Assembly: GCA_029204225.1 (NCBI GenBank)
Contig: CM055103.1
Coordinates: forward strand, 24,874,656-24,938,655
Direction of reading: 5' to 3'
DNA from: Diphasiastrum complanatum
Lineage: Eukaryota > Streptophyta > Lycopodiopsida > Lycopodiales > Lycopodiaceae
Length of the DNA stretch: 64,000 nucleotides
A model generated the notes under the pieces. That model had not been told where the DNA came from. It made no database searches and worked only from the letters and a program-made list of their open reading frames with translations. Both the position numbers and the translations under genes were made by a program. Positions 53,426 through 63,038 of this stretch are shown here, piece after piece. The number at the start of each line of letters is the position of its first letter. Position 1 is the stretch's first letter.

Positions 53426-54388
53426 TGTTAGGGACCCAACTCCCTTGGGTCCCAACCCTAAACTTGAGACTGGACGATGACTGGGCCTGTAGACTTAACC
53501 GGTGACTCGTGAACTTGCATGGTTGCCACATGTCATGATCTAGGTGTGCACATGGCTTGGAGTCTTTCTCCTTGGAGGTATACAAAGGGAGGAGAACTCA
53601 TTCGCCATCCATTCTATTACGGCCTAATGGGGGTTTGTACCATTAGGGGTTGTCTTAGACGTAGGGGCCAGGCCTAATCGGGATAATAGTTGAGTAGGAC
53701 CATGGGTTATGCCTGCATGTGGTATAGGCATGTGTGTTGCATCCTAGTATGGGATAGGATGGACATGCACTGTGTCTATGCATGAATCTTTACTATTATG
53801 GGTCAGGGGTACCTACATGCAGTGGACATGCATGGGAGTTAGGCATGGGTTGACAGCACGCTTACATGTGGATTCGGTGCATGGGCAGACGGGGTGGGTA
53901 CTACTCTCTATATATACCCTCACCCGTGTCCATGGGGATCATTGAGAGTTTGCGGCCGTTATGCTGTCAGATTGGTAAGCGCTTATTGTCATTATGATTT
54001 GCCATACTCCCTAGTGCTCGGGGGCTAGATCGGACGATCTAGGTTTGGTTGGGACGGTTTCGTCCATTGCACTCCCTTATTGTGTTCTTGGCGCTCAATC
54101 CTGATTGGAGGTCTTGGGGTACGTTTTACATTCTATCTACCTAGGAGGAGGTGGATGGAGAGCGTGTGCACGGCAAGATGTATGCTAGCTTGAGGCAGGA
54201 GATAGCTGCCTAGGCAATGGTATGGGACACTGTCTAGGATGGAGGTCGAATCCTGCTTGATACGGTCACAGGCCAAGGCACGGAGGGTGGACCCGGATTA
54301 GGTCCTATGGCGGGGTGGAACGTTAATCGTTTGGTCTCTTGTGGTTATCCGGCACCTGGAGGTTTGCAGTAAGTAAGATTGTAACATA

Positions 54389-54400
54389 TGGTATCAGAGC
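54389..54400 (+). other. Element Y primer binding site
   Basis: TGGTATCAGAGC two bases after the LTR end, same spacing as in element Z; initiator-Met tRNA type. Confidence 0.85.
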
Positions 54401-55314
54401 CACTGCATGCTAAAAGCAGGTGTGTTGATCCGTGGTAGATTTCTTGTAATTTACGATGCTTTTTACGGAATTCAAATCGGGCTAGAAATGCGTTTTTTAT
54501 GCACATTCTAAGTTTTATTCTTCTTGCTGTTTTTGAGTTTTTTTTTTTTAAAAAAGCAGTCGGGCCCTTAGTACACTGCCACGTGGCACTGTCCAGACCC
54601 GGACAGGTGGCAGGAAGGAGCGGTTCTTAATTCCACTCAGATCCAAGGTAGCGGATCTGTATGTTGGTGGGCCCCCCAGCGCTAAAAAAATACTTTTTTG
54701 CTAACTGTCCAGCGAAGGTCTTTTTTTTCAACAATGGGTTTTTTTAAGAAAACTGGCAAATTGGACCCTTCCAAACGCTGCCACGTGGCACAGTCCAGAC
54801 CTGGACAGGTGGCAGATTTTAGCAGAATGTTGTTCCGCTCACTTTGAGTGGAGCGTACCTCTGATTCGTGGGCCACATAACCAGAAAAGGTAGTTTTTGG
54901 CTAAAGCCCACTGGAAAACAGCGATGGAGCCTTTTTTGGCAGGGTCTGTCCGCTCTAGGAAAGGAATGAAATCCAGCGAGGGGGGGGGGACCTGGCAGCC
55001 AGTTGGCAGAAGGCAGGGAAATGATTTAAAGTGATTAGGTGGAAGCTTATGTGACAAGGCAAAGCCACATGGCAGTTCTGAAGCAAGCATGGAGTGGGAG
55101 GTACACCTCTCCTATGCTTAGTTTCATGAGAACAAGAGGTGGAGATGGTGGTGCATCCTTCTCCTTGCTCTCTCTTATTCCTTATGGCAGCCATGGACAA
55201 TACCATTTGGTTTGTGAAGAGACAGCAAGAGTAGTCTTGTATCTACCTTCCTTGAGTTGTTTTTTATCTTCTTCAATCATCTCTTTCTTAGTTCACCTCT
55301 CTTTCTCTTGTAAG

Positions 55315-55815
55315 ATGGATCCTAATCCTATCACACAGCCTTTGTCCCCGGCTAAGGAGGTTACTGCATCTACCTCTACTTTAGATCCTGATGCCATGTT
55401 GCTTGCAATTAACAATCTACAGCAACAAATTATTGATATGCAATCTTAACACAGTTGGGATCAGCAGGAATTGAAGGAGTTGACGCAGTTAAGGCAATTA
55501 AAGCATCAACCCTTGTTCACCCCTGAAGTTTTTGCTGGGGAAAAGAAGGAAGAACCCTGGAAGCGGTCTTGCCGTGGTTGGATCGATGGAATTCGCACTT
55601 CTCCATGCACGATTCATCCGATGATAACAAGATCAAGCTAGCTGTCATGTACTTGCGAGGTAAAGCTTTTACGTGGTGGCAAGATGTTAGGGGTAAGCTT
55701 GAAGTTCCTAAGAATTGGGAAGATTTTTGTAAGGCCTTTAAGGCGGGCTTCCTTCCTATTCTTAATGATTTTGAAATTTATCGTCAATATGCAACGATCC
55801 ATATGGGGAACCGTG
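55315..55815 (+). pseudogene. Element Y gag, partial
   Basis: The ATG at 55315 starts MDPNPITQPLSPAKEVTAST, then a coiled segment (NNLQQQIIDMQS) and TAA at 55447. Beyond a frameshift comes LPWLDRWNSHFSMHD, KLAVMYLRGKAFTWWQDVRG and NWEDFCKAFKAGFLP, the Retrotrans_gag core. It is cut at the junction with the X LTR. Confidence 0.75.
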
Positions 55816-56036
55816 AGTTGGGCCTCCAAGCTCAAAACCATATACATTGCCCCAACTTCATTAAATATGGCATTAACCCCATGAAGTCACGCAATCCAAG
55901 CCTGGAGAAAGCTTTGTACTCGCCATACTATCTCTGGAGAAGATTCCACTTAGGGAGAAAATAAACTTTGATAACCCCTGACAGCCGTCCAAGGTGTACC
56001 TTTTGGTACCTCGACTTCGCAGTCAGAGCATCCACA
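55816..56036 (-). repeat. Element X 5' LTR, second part
   Basis: ACATTGCCCCAACTTCATTA through GTCAGAGCATC matches 44848-45030. About 200 bp of the LTR present in the other copy (44575-44770) is missing between the two parts, so Y's presence is linked to a deletion. The short word GAGTTGGGC occurs at both possible joins. The last about 50 bp of the LTR are replaced by the sequence that follows. Confidence 0.75.
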
Positions 56037-56165
56037 GAGGGGGCTAGATCTAGGTGGGATCTAGGATTGGTTGGGTGGTTTTGCTCCATAGTCTCTCTTA
56101 TTGTGTTATTCCTATCCTCATCTTAGGGGTTTTTCGCTAGTGGTCTTTACATTGGTATCCAAGCC
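56036..56165 (+). repeat. LTR end and primer site of a Y-related element
   Basis: GGGGCTAGATCTAGGTGGGA, GATCTAGGATTGGTTGGG and TCTTATTGTGTTATTCC parallel 54024-54080 in the Y LTR. TTTACA then TTGGTATCC (56153 on) looks like an LTR end followed by a decayed primer site. It is a second, diverged copy fused to X. Confidence 0.55.
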
Positions 56166-56924
56166 CGGCTAAGATGCGGTCTTGGATGGGATGGAGACAA
56201 GTTCTACATCAAATCGCACATTGCAAAGTGCAACCTTGACCACAACCATCAATGACAAAATGAAAAGCATTGCACATCTCAAAGTGCAAGCTTCACCACA
56301 ACCACCAATGTTCGAGGGGGGAGCATATTTTAAACCACCACAATAGTGACAATGATGGGATCCCAAAGATCTAAGGGTGGAGAGATATAAGTTGGATGGC
56401 ACACATGAGAGAGAGAGAGAGAGAACAAAAGAAATATTAATTTTCCTTAAATTTGTGGATTTAAAAAAACCCCAATAGAATCTAACACACCTTCAAAGCA
56501 TAAAAAAATCTTGTATGATGAAAGGCATCATAAGCCTAACATGTCATATTTGAGCAAAAGGTAACATACATGTGACTAAAGTGTGGAAGTTACTAGTGCT
56601 AGGTGGGTATAACATAAGTTATAATCGACAATTATCAATCCAGGTAGTATTAATACCTAGACCCGAGAGGCATACTATTCCTAGAGAACTAATCGTCTTT
56701 AGAATCGAGGATATAAGGTTGGCTAGTACCCATTTCAATACCCTATCGATAACAAGTCTTGTGCCCAATAAATAAATGCCAAAGAACCACTAGATATTAA
56801 GATTATTTACGGTATTTATAATAGATTGGCAAATCAGCTTAGGAAGTTTTCATAAACAATCACTAATTAAAACCACTGGGTACTGAAAAACAATATACGT
56901 GCACACACATATATCAAAAACCTT
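56166..56924. other. Unassigned, with short (GA)n at 56406-56423
   Basis: A 40-bp word (GCACATTGCAAAGTGCAA..CACAACCA) is repeated at 56214-56250 and 56271-56305. No gene recognised. 56620-56770 has a Copia-like look (LASTHFNTLSI on plus) but nothing I can assign. Confidence 0.3.
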
Positions 56925-56990
56925 CACTTAAAAGTTTGCAAGTGTTTGGGCACATTCTTGAAAGATGTGGCCTCTTCACGTTTTTGATTT
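56925..56990 (-). pseudogene. Decayed exon B of an upstream rhodanese copy
   Basis: The minus strand GAGGCCACATCTTTCAAGAA and following TGTG match exon B at 41360-41335. A one-base deletion before it and later changes (TTTTAAGTGAAGG for TTTTAAATAGAGG) destroy the frame and the donor. It marks the second exon of the upstream tandem copy. Confidence 0.65.
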
Positions 56991-57274
56991 TTGTTTGTTA
57001 TTTGTTCACACCTCTTGAGACACAATAGCATCTAGAAGGACAGCCTTCCCCACAAAGGTTTGTTAAACAAAAAATGGTAATAAATGAAAAAAATTCTTAA
57101 AAAGTGATATTAAGTTCTTGAACATCCTTTTCTTGCAACCCTTCCACCTACACTAAATGAACTGGCCAGCCCTCGGCCTCTTCAACCTCATATTGCTTTT
57201 TGGTATTATCAACCCATGAGATCACAAAGAATTAAACGTGGGTGGGCGACCCAACTCAAGCACAATACACCAAC

Positions 57275-57489
57275 CAAAGTTCCCCACAGCACAGGTGCCG
57301 TGGGGTCTGAGTGTCGTGGCAAGTGCCGTACCAGGGCCCGTGTGCCGTGGTACGGCACATGTATATATATTTTTTAATCTTTTTGACTTGGAAAAGGAGC
57401 ATTTTATGGTTTTTTTAGTTTTAAAAAAAAACGTTATGTAGGTGTCGTGGGTGCCGTGGCACTGAAAAGGTACGGCACCCGGAACTTTG
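57275..57489. mobile_element. hAT-like MITE with 9-bp TIRs and perfect 8-bp TSD
   Basis: Starts CAAAGTTCC and ends GGAACTTTG. Flanked by ACACCAAC at 57267-57274 and 57490-57497. Arms contain iterated GTGCCGTGGTACGGCAC-type near-palindromes, and the core is TATATATTTTTT ... TTTTAAAAAAAAA. Non-coding, 215 bp. It lies in the first intron of the upstream rhodanese copy. TIR is similar to the element at 37792. Confidence 0.85.
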
Positions 57490-57869
57490 ACACCAACTCA
57501 CCACATGTGGGAAAATTTCTTCAACCTCATATGCTTCTTGGTATTATCCACCCGTGGGATCCGAGAGCATCTAGCTTGGGTCGACAAGCTCAACTCAAGC
57601 ACGACACACCAACTCACCACGTGTTGGAAGATCTTCAACCTTATATGTCGCACAACATGCCCTGCCGCCCATTAAACGGCTAGCAACCACTTTCAAGTTT
57701 TCAACAAAAGCAGCGTGATGTTTAAATCTAAAGAGATTAGCTTTGAAATATCTACTAAGATCTGTAACAAATATCTGAATGAGCAGACCTTGTTCCATGC
57801 ACTATGCACAAAGAGCGAAGGCCACTTAGGAATTTCATCTATCCACATGGACGCCATATTCAAAGATTC

Positions 57870-58037
57870 AAGCTGCAATGAATTCCATCTATAAACACGG
57901 ACGGCACATACATAATCTTAACTTCAGTATAATCAAACGGTTTCTTAAGATCCAAGGTGCGATGAATTTCATCTATACTTGCAATCGAGTGTTTAATTAC
58001 ATCGAAGAACGATGAATCAGATGATGAATTGTCTCAC
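57870..58037 (-). repeat. Rhodanese intron 1 segment duplicated at 42085-42255
   Basis: CGGTTTCTTAAGATCCAAGGTGC, CATCGAAGAACGATGAATCA and GATGAATTGTCTCACCCGCT match words at 42160-42260 in order. This ties the exon at 58038 to the 40-43 kb locus as a tandem copy. Confidence 0.75.
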
Positions 58038-58114
58038 CCGCTACAGTTATCAGAGCTTCCTTCCATGATGATAGGTGGAGGATCGCTGGCAGAAGAGACT
58101 GCGTCCTCGGCCAT
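58038..58114 (-). CDS. Rhodanese first exon (exon A) with start codon
   Basis: ATG at 58114-58112 begins MAEDAVSSASDPPPIIMEG and the exon ends SSDNCSG at donor GTGAGA (58037). It ends two bases into a codon, and exon B at 41386 begins with one base, so the join gives Gly then LSAQLVKEATSFKN in frame. The adjacent exon B copy (56925-56990) is dead, so a productive transcript would need to splice 16.65 kb to 41386, with or without exon A'. Inference; no transcript evidence is available here. Confidence 0.65.
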
Positions 58115-58179
58115 GGCGCAAGCAAGCAATGAAGCAGAGGAAGAGAGCTTGCGACGAAAAGTATAGCATAACATTTCGA

Positions 58180-58260
58180 GCATCTATAAATGAGCTTCCT
58201 GGCTGTTGTGGGCCCCAAGTTCGAATCCTGGCACGAGCGCGAGGATATAGGAGATGTTGT
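58180..58260 (+). other. tRNA-like B box, possible SINE or tRNA relic
   Basis: AGTTCGAATCC (58218-58228) matches the tRNA/SINE B box GGTTCGANNCC except its first base. No A box at proper spacing and no cloverleaf was found. It lies just upstream of the rhodanese exon A. Confidence 0.3.
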
Positions 58261-59139
58261 GGAAAGCTGCCCTTCAAAGATTGAAAGGTGCCCTTGGAAT
58301 CTATTTTTGGACCATGTATTTGTTTGGGATGATATGCAATATTGAGTGTAGCATGCTCGAGCTCCCGGAACGAAGAGACTTCCGACAAGCAATATTCGCC
58401 TTGCTTCCAACAAATACGAGGAATAGTTAGCAACTCGAAGAATGGCACCAATGTGATGACAACCATACGTTATTGGGCATAATGTGTGTTGCAAAAATCT
58501 TATTTTTATGTTATTCATTTCACGTGCCACGAGCCTCTATAGAGCTTGAATATGCAGGGCCCACGAGCACCTATGGTCCATGGCTTCATGCCACATGGCA
58601 CAAGCCTAGTCTAGAGCTTGAATATGTCGGGCTCATAAACAACTGCCACATGGCACAAATCTAATATAAAACTTGAATGTGGAGCCCACAAACGCATGTG
58701 CTCCATGACGTTATACCACATGGCATAAGCTGGCATAAGCATAGCATAGAGCTTGATATGTAAGGCCCACAAACACCTTTAGATAATGTGTGAGGCCCTC
58801 TTGTGAATCTTAGACCTACAAAAGTAGCTTCATATTCTTCTTGCTAGGTTCTAGATCCACACTTCACTAAAGAGACAAAAGTGACTTTAACACTAACTAG
58901 AAAACTAGTTACCTAGACTACCTTGAGTTTTGGACACTCCAAAACTCGGATTTTTAAGTTTAATATTATTTTATTTTACATGTACTTTTACAAATTTATC
59001 ATGAAGAGAAAGTAATCTATAATGATTCTCACAAACTAGCTTATCGATATCAAAAGATGCAAAAAAAATAGTGGCAAAGTACTCTAATTTGTCAGATGGA
59101 ATGTCACTGGCTTTCAAAAAATCCAGAAGTTTTTTGCGT
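58261..59139. other. Unassigned, short local repeats
   Basis: GAGCTTGAATATG..GGGC..CAC..GCACATGGCACAAGC words occur about four times between 58540 and 58780, a degenerate 60-70 bp tandem array. No gene recognised. Confidence 0.4.
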
Positions 59140-59145
59140 CGAATT

Positions 59146-60085
59146 GATATTCCGATCTGAAGAGGCTAACATCGGTTCAATGCGCGACAAAGAGAAGATA
59201 ATGGTCGTTAAATGAAGGCACGCGATTAGATATTGCGACAGAAACTGCAGACAAAATCACAAAGGAATGATGAAGAAAGGATCACAAAATCTCAATAACT
59301 TGGGTGGTTCCCATATTTATAGCCTTCTACCATACATTTGTCAAGAAAGGAATAGAAGTCTGGGGCCTTTAAATGTCGACCAATCATACATATACAAGAT
59401 GGTACATGCGTCGGAATGTTATAAATGGTCTATCATTAGCCTTTCGATTCATTATTAGGCTAGACCCACGAACACTTATTAAAAGTTAATGGTTGTCGTA
59501 CTCTGTGCCTCGAGATTCACAACGTTCATGAGGGCAATAAGTTTGGATGCTCGCCCTATTTAAGCACAAACATGACGATAAAAAAAATGCATTACCGCCA
59601 TGATCAAAGCTTGCTTTGGTAGATTCTTCATAGTTTTGGTTTGTATTGCCTTTACCTTGGCATGTTTGGTATACAGACCAAAGCTATGAAGAATCTACAG
59701 AAGCCATATTGAAGAACTTGAAGACCTTGCCATGTTGTAGCTGATATCAGCGCACGTGGATGACTCCACTCGGGAGCACTTCAACTAGAGCGCACATTGA
59801 TTTGATATTCCAGTATTGCAAAGCTAATATCGGTTCATCGCATGATAAAGCTGAAAGAACAGTCCTCAAATAAATGGCGCACGACGTCGATTCACTATTA
59901 CAGTTGAAAAAGCTAAGGAAATCACAAAGGCATTATGAAGATAGGATCTCGAAATGGTTTTTGATATTTATGGCCTATCCCAGTTAATCACAAGCATACA
60001 TTTGTCAAGAAATGAATAGAAGTTTGGGGCCTTTAAATGTCAACCGATTATAGTCATTCAAAATGGTAGCAACGCCAAAATGTAA
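59146..60085. mobile_element. TRIM-like direct repeat pair with short internal region
   Basis: 59146-59430 and 59803-60085 are diverged direct repeats: TAACATCGGTTCA/TAATATCGGTTCA, AATCACAAAGGAATGATGAAG/AATCACAAAGGCATTATGAAG, ACATTTGTCAAGAAAGGAATAG/ACATTTGTCAAGAAATGAATAG, GGGGCCTTTAAATGTC in both. The internal segment is about 370 bp with a strong hairpin. No primer site or coding region was identified, so it may be a miniature LTR element or a plain segmental duplication. Confidence 0.5.
59619..59698. other. 80-nt hairpin, about 28-bp stem
   Basis: The left arm GTAGATTCTTCATAGTTTTG continues GTTTGTAT, and the right arm ATACAGACC continues AAAGCTATGAAGAATCTAC. All bases pair if two G-U wobbles are allowed, and an inner TGCC/GGCA pair closes the loop. 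Size and near-perfect stem are compatible with a small-RNA precursor or a foldback scar. No independent support. Confidence 0.5.
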
Positions 60086-60153
60086 TAAATGTGTAGATTT
60101 TCGCGAATGTTTCAGTTTTGAGAGCAGTTCTTCTTTTCTGCCTTGGGCAGGCT

Positions 60154-60805
60154 TGCGGAATTTGTTTTTCAGGATCCTAAGCAGACGACTACAGATCACA
60201 GAATTCAAATCATTCTATTAGTTTAAATGACATGAACAATCAGAGATGAGATTGAAGAGAGTATTTGTATTTGTATTTTGTTTTGAGTGAGTCGCACACG
60301 TTGGCGGCCTGTCGCTCCTCTAACAGAAGTTGCTATGTTCTGCTCATTGGCAGACTTTCATGCATAACTGATACTGCCAACAGTAAGCCAACACTCCTCT
60401 CTCTTGATCTTCCCTCGTCATATAATTGTAGTAATCAATCATGTGTATATATCCCCTATGTGGAGTTTACAAGATAGTTTCACTATGAATTACAAGACAG
60501 GCTTACGCTAATCAACTAATCAGCTACCCCATGTCAACATCACTTCTAGCGACTGAGCATGATAGTACAAGACTTCACGCTCATCGAGCTGCCAACTGTT
60601 AGCTCGAATTTTTTCGTCTTTTCTTTTAGGGTGACTTCAAACACTTTACCTTTGGCCTTCACTTCGTCTTCGACCTTTGGGGTGTGTTCGACCTTCGAGT
60701 CCTGTTCGATGTTCGGTTTGGCCTTCAGGATCTTTCTGTCCTTCGAGGCATCTTTGTCTTTCGGGATCTTTTCGGCAAGGTTGCAGGAGTTCACCTTTTC
60801 AGAAA
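60154..60805 (-). repeat. Copia-1-family 3' LTR of the Copia chimera
   Basis: The left part aligns with 8972-9140 (CAGGATCCTAA, ACTACAGATCAC, GAGTGAGTCGC). The right part is rich in TTCG words (GTTCGACCTTCGAGTCC) and ends at the polypurine tract (plus-strand CTCCCTCTT, 60806-60814). It is about 170 bp longer than the Copia-1 LTR. Confidence 0.65.
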
Positions 60806-60814
60806 CTCCCTCTT

Positions 60815-62260
60815 GAACGTTGCAACCCTTGTGTATGTCCAGTCCCATTGCCTTTCTTTGTTTTGTGAAGAGTGACTTGTCGAGCGGCTTCATGAGTAGA
60901 TCTGCAACCATGTCTTTGGATTTTACGTATTGGACTTTTAGCTCTCCTTTCAAGACCAGGTCTCGAGCGTGATGGTACTTCAGAGGTATGAATTTAGTCT
61001 TTGAATGGAAGACTGGATCCTGGGATAGATATATGGCATTGGGCAGTCTTGTTTCGTTAATCTGGCTCTAGTTATCATTGGTGTGGCTTTTTCTTTGCAG
61101 TCCAACATTCGGCATATTCTTATTGACTCAGATGTATTACTCCTTTGATTCGATCTCTGCTGATCTGTAGCCCAAGGCATTTTGTTGCTTTTCCCAGATC
61201 TGTGATTTCATAACTTGATCTGACTTTTCATTTTCTTGATTAGCATCAAAGAATTTTCTATCATCAGGGAGTCATCTACAAAATAGTTTGAATCACAAAG
61301 CTTTTTCCTACTCTTTTTACATAGACATTACAATCTATTTGTGTAGGAACGAACTCTAAAGACTTCAGAAGATTGTCGAGCTTCTTGTACCAAACTCGTG
61401 ATGCTTGCTTCAGACCATAAATGCATCAATGCAATTGACAAACATATTGTCGATTGTCGGGGGGGGGGTCTTCAAATCCTTCAGGCTGCTTCATAAAAAT
61501 TTCTCCCTCTAGATCTTCGTGGAGAAAGACTGTTTTTACATCAATCTGGTGTATCTCCAGATTGTGTTGTGTATGCAAGGAGTAGTCGAATTCTTGTCAT
61601 TTTGACCATTGGTGAGCACGTATCCAAATAATCGATACCGTACCTTTGCGTGTAGCCCTTGGCTACAAGTCTGGCCTTGTAGTATCCGACAGTGCCATCT
61701 GATTTAATTTTTCTTCTATAAACTCATTTGTAGTTGACGATCGTTTTATCTTTGGGCAGTGGTTCTAGTGTCCATGCCTCATTGATTCGATCTCTTTTGA
61801 CATTGCTTGCTTCCAGAATTCTCTTTCTGGGCTCTAGATAGCTTCTTGGTAGGTTGTTGGTTCTTTAGTGAAGACACAAAATTTGAAATCTGCATCTTTG
61901 CTCCATTAAAGATTGTCCAGTGTATCGATTTGGAAGTCTTCTTTGTCTTGTTGACCTTCTTGGTCCTGTCTGTCATTGCTGGTTCGTTTCTTCTTCGTCA
62001 GGTTGATCTTCAGCTTCCTGCTCTAGAGTTTGGGGTTTGATGTTCTGATCTGATTTTTGGCCTCGATCTCCTTCTTGGATTGGCAGTAGTGTGAAGATCT
62101 CATGGCCCTTTTCTTCCTTCAATCCAAGAAATGTGGATTTGTCAAACTTTACATCTCTACTCGACACAACTTTCTTCGAGGTTGGGTTGTAGAGCTTGTA
62201 CACTTGCGATCCATTCGAGTATCCGACCATGACTATTTGCTCCGACTTTTCATCGAGCTT
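60815..62260 (-). pseudogene. Copia-1-type RNase H tail, RT and integrase C-terminal fragments
   Basis: From 62260 down: MVGYSNGSQVYKLYNPTSKK and SSRDVKFDKSTFLGLKEEKG (late integrase and spacer), an acidic spacer, RT start around 61800-61640 (YGTVSDY-like, RVAYT), RT catalytic region around 61300 decayed, then a jump near 61050 to ADLLMKPLDKSLFTKQRKAM (60953-60880). Every piece has a closer match in Copia-1 than in Copia-2 or Copia-3. Confidence 0.7.
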
Positions 62261-62652
62261 GTCTTGATCCTCAAGATATATTCTTGAGCACTCTCTTCAC
62301 TACCACTAATTCTTTGTTGAACTTTGTTTCTAAGCATTAGCACTCTAGAGGTATTTTTGGATTCATAAATCCCTCTCAAGGAGTCCCAAGCCTCTTTGGC
62401 CAAGGTACATGAAGCAACTTCTTTGAGGAGCTCATTACTAATATTCATTTTTAGATGATGCAATGCTAGTTTAGCTCTCTTTTTGTACTTCACTAGATCT
62501 TGTCCTCCTTGAGGCTCTTCCTCTTCACCAAGAACAAGATCATACAAATCTTGGATCACAAGAAGTGACTCCATTCTTACTTTCCATATTGAATAGTTAT
62601 TGGAATTTGACCTTTCACTAGCTTCAAGAAGATAGGCTTCAATTGAACCCAT
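62261..62652 (-). pseudogene. Copia-3-type gag N-terminus
   Basis: ATG at 62652: MGSIEAYLLEASERSNSNNY, SIWKVRMESLLVIQDLYDLV, ELLKEVASCTLAKEAWDSLR and LMLRNKVQQRISGSEESAQE. This is the DUF4219/UBN2 gag pattern. Residues about 75-130 match Copia-3 at 30840-30690 (EVLREVGSCRTAKEAWDAL, EESASNYVLRVK). It is the only copy of this gag start in the window. Confidence 0.8.
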
Positions 62653-63027
62653 TTTACTAGTAACAAGTACAACAAATGTATTATTAACTCCTTTTCAAAA
62701 TTTAGCCTCAAGGCTACTCACTTGAATCTCACTAAACTCAAGAAGTAAGATCTTCAATGATACTAAACTCAAAAGGACTTGGGAAACAAAATTCTACTCA
62801 CACTATTCAATTGAAAAAGTTGGATTTGACTCTTGGAAGTGCCTATGCCTTCCTATGGTATTTAGAATGGATTTAGTCTCTCTCTAAAACTAAAAGTGCA
62901 CAAGCCTCAAAACTCACTCTCAATGATTTAGAGGTTTATCATGTTTGAGAGGTCAATTGGCAATTGTTGCACGGAACAAAACCGAAAGGGATTCGCGTTT
63001 GCACTCTCTTCTCTTCGAATCTCGATT

Positions 63028-63038
63028 GCTCTGATACA
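63028..63038 (-). other. Decayed primer binding site upstream of chimera gag
   Basis: Minus-strand TGTATCAGAGC differs from TGGTATCAGAGC by one missing base. It lies about 380 bp upstream of the gag ATG, as expected for a Copia leader, and would place the 5' LTR from 63039 onward. Confidence 0.55.

Larger units (their letters stand above)
53426..55815 (+). mobile_element. Element Y, truncated Ty3-type element (LTR, primer site, partial gag)
   Basis: LTR 53426-54386 (TGTTAGGGACC ... TTGTAACA), primer site TGGTATCAGAGC at 54389-54400, a leader with duplicated CCACGTGGCA/GTCCAGACC blocks (54579-54620 and 54780-54815), then gag. It ends at about 55815 in the middle of gag, where X LTR sequence resumes. 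No second LTR of its own follows directly. Confidence 0.7.
44343..56040 (-). mobile_element. Element X, coding-poor LTR retrotransposon (LARD-like) hosting nested insertions
   Basis: The 3' LTR is 44343-45080 (738 bp), with polypurine tract TAAGGGAGAG on the minus strand at 45081-45090. The 5' LTR starts at 53204, directly beside primer site TGGTATCAGAG (minus, 53193-53203), and is broken at 53425. Part of it resumes at about 55815-56036. After subtracting element Z, the internal region is about 1.45 kb with no gag or pol motif, so X would need proteins from another element. One minus-strand frame (45607-45350) with a hydrophobic segment (SFFVGAFISLAMLL) is unrecognised. It lies beside the Z insertion point. 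Confidence 0.75.
60154..62652 (-). mobile_element. Chimeric Copia element: Copia-1-type pol joined to Copia-3-type gag
   Basis: 60154-62260 follows Copia-1 (LTR, RNase H end, RT pieces, integrase C-terminus). 62261-62652 is the N-terminal gag of the Copia-3 family. The join lies within 62256-62268. The protease, most of integrase, and parts of RT (a deletion near 61050) are missing. LTR-like sequence to the right (63039 on) does not resemble the left LTR. Confidence 0.75.

Noticed and set aside
58050-58530. 177- and 138-codon minus-strand frames containing CQDSNLGP / ARIRTWGP
   Set aside because: Such strings arise from translating tRNA-like B-box sequence. They overlap rhodanese exon A in other frames and have no domain.
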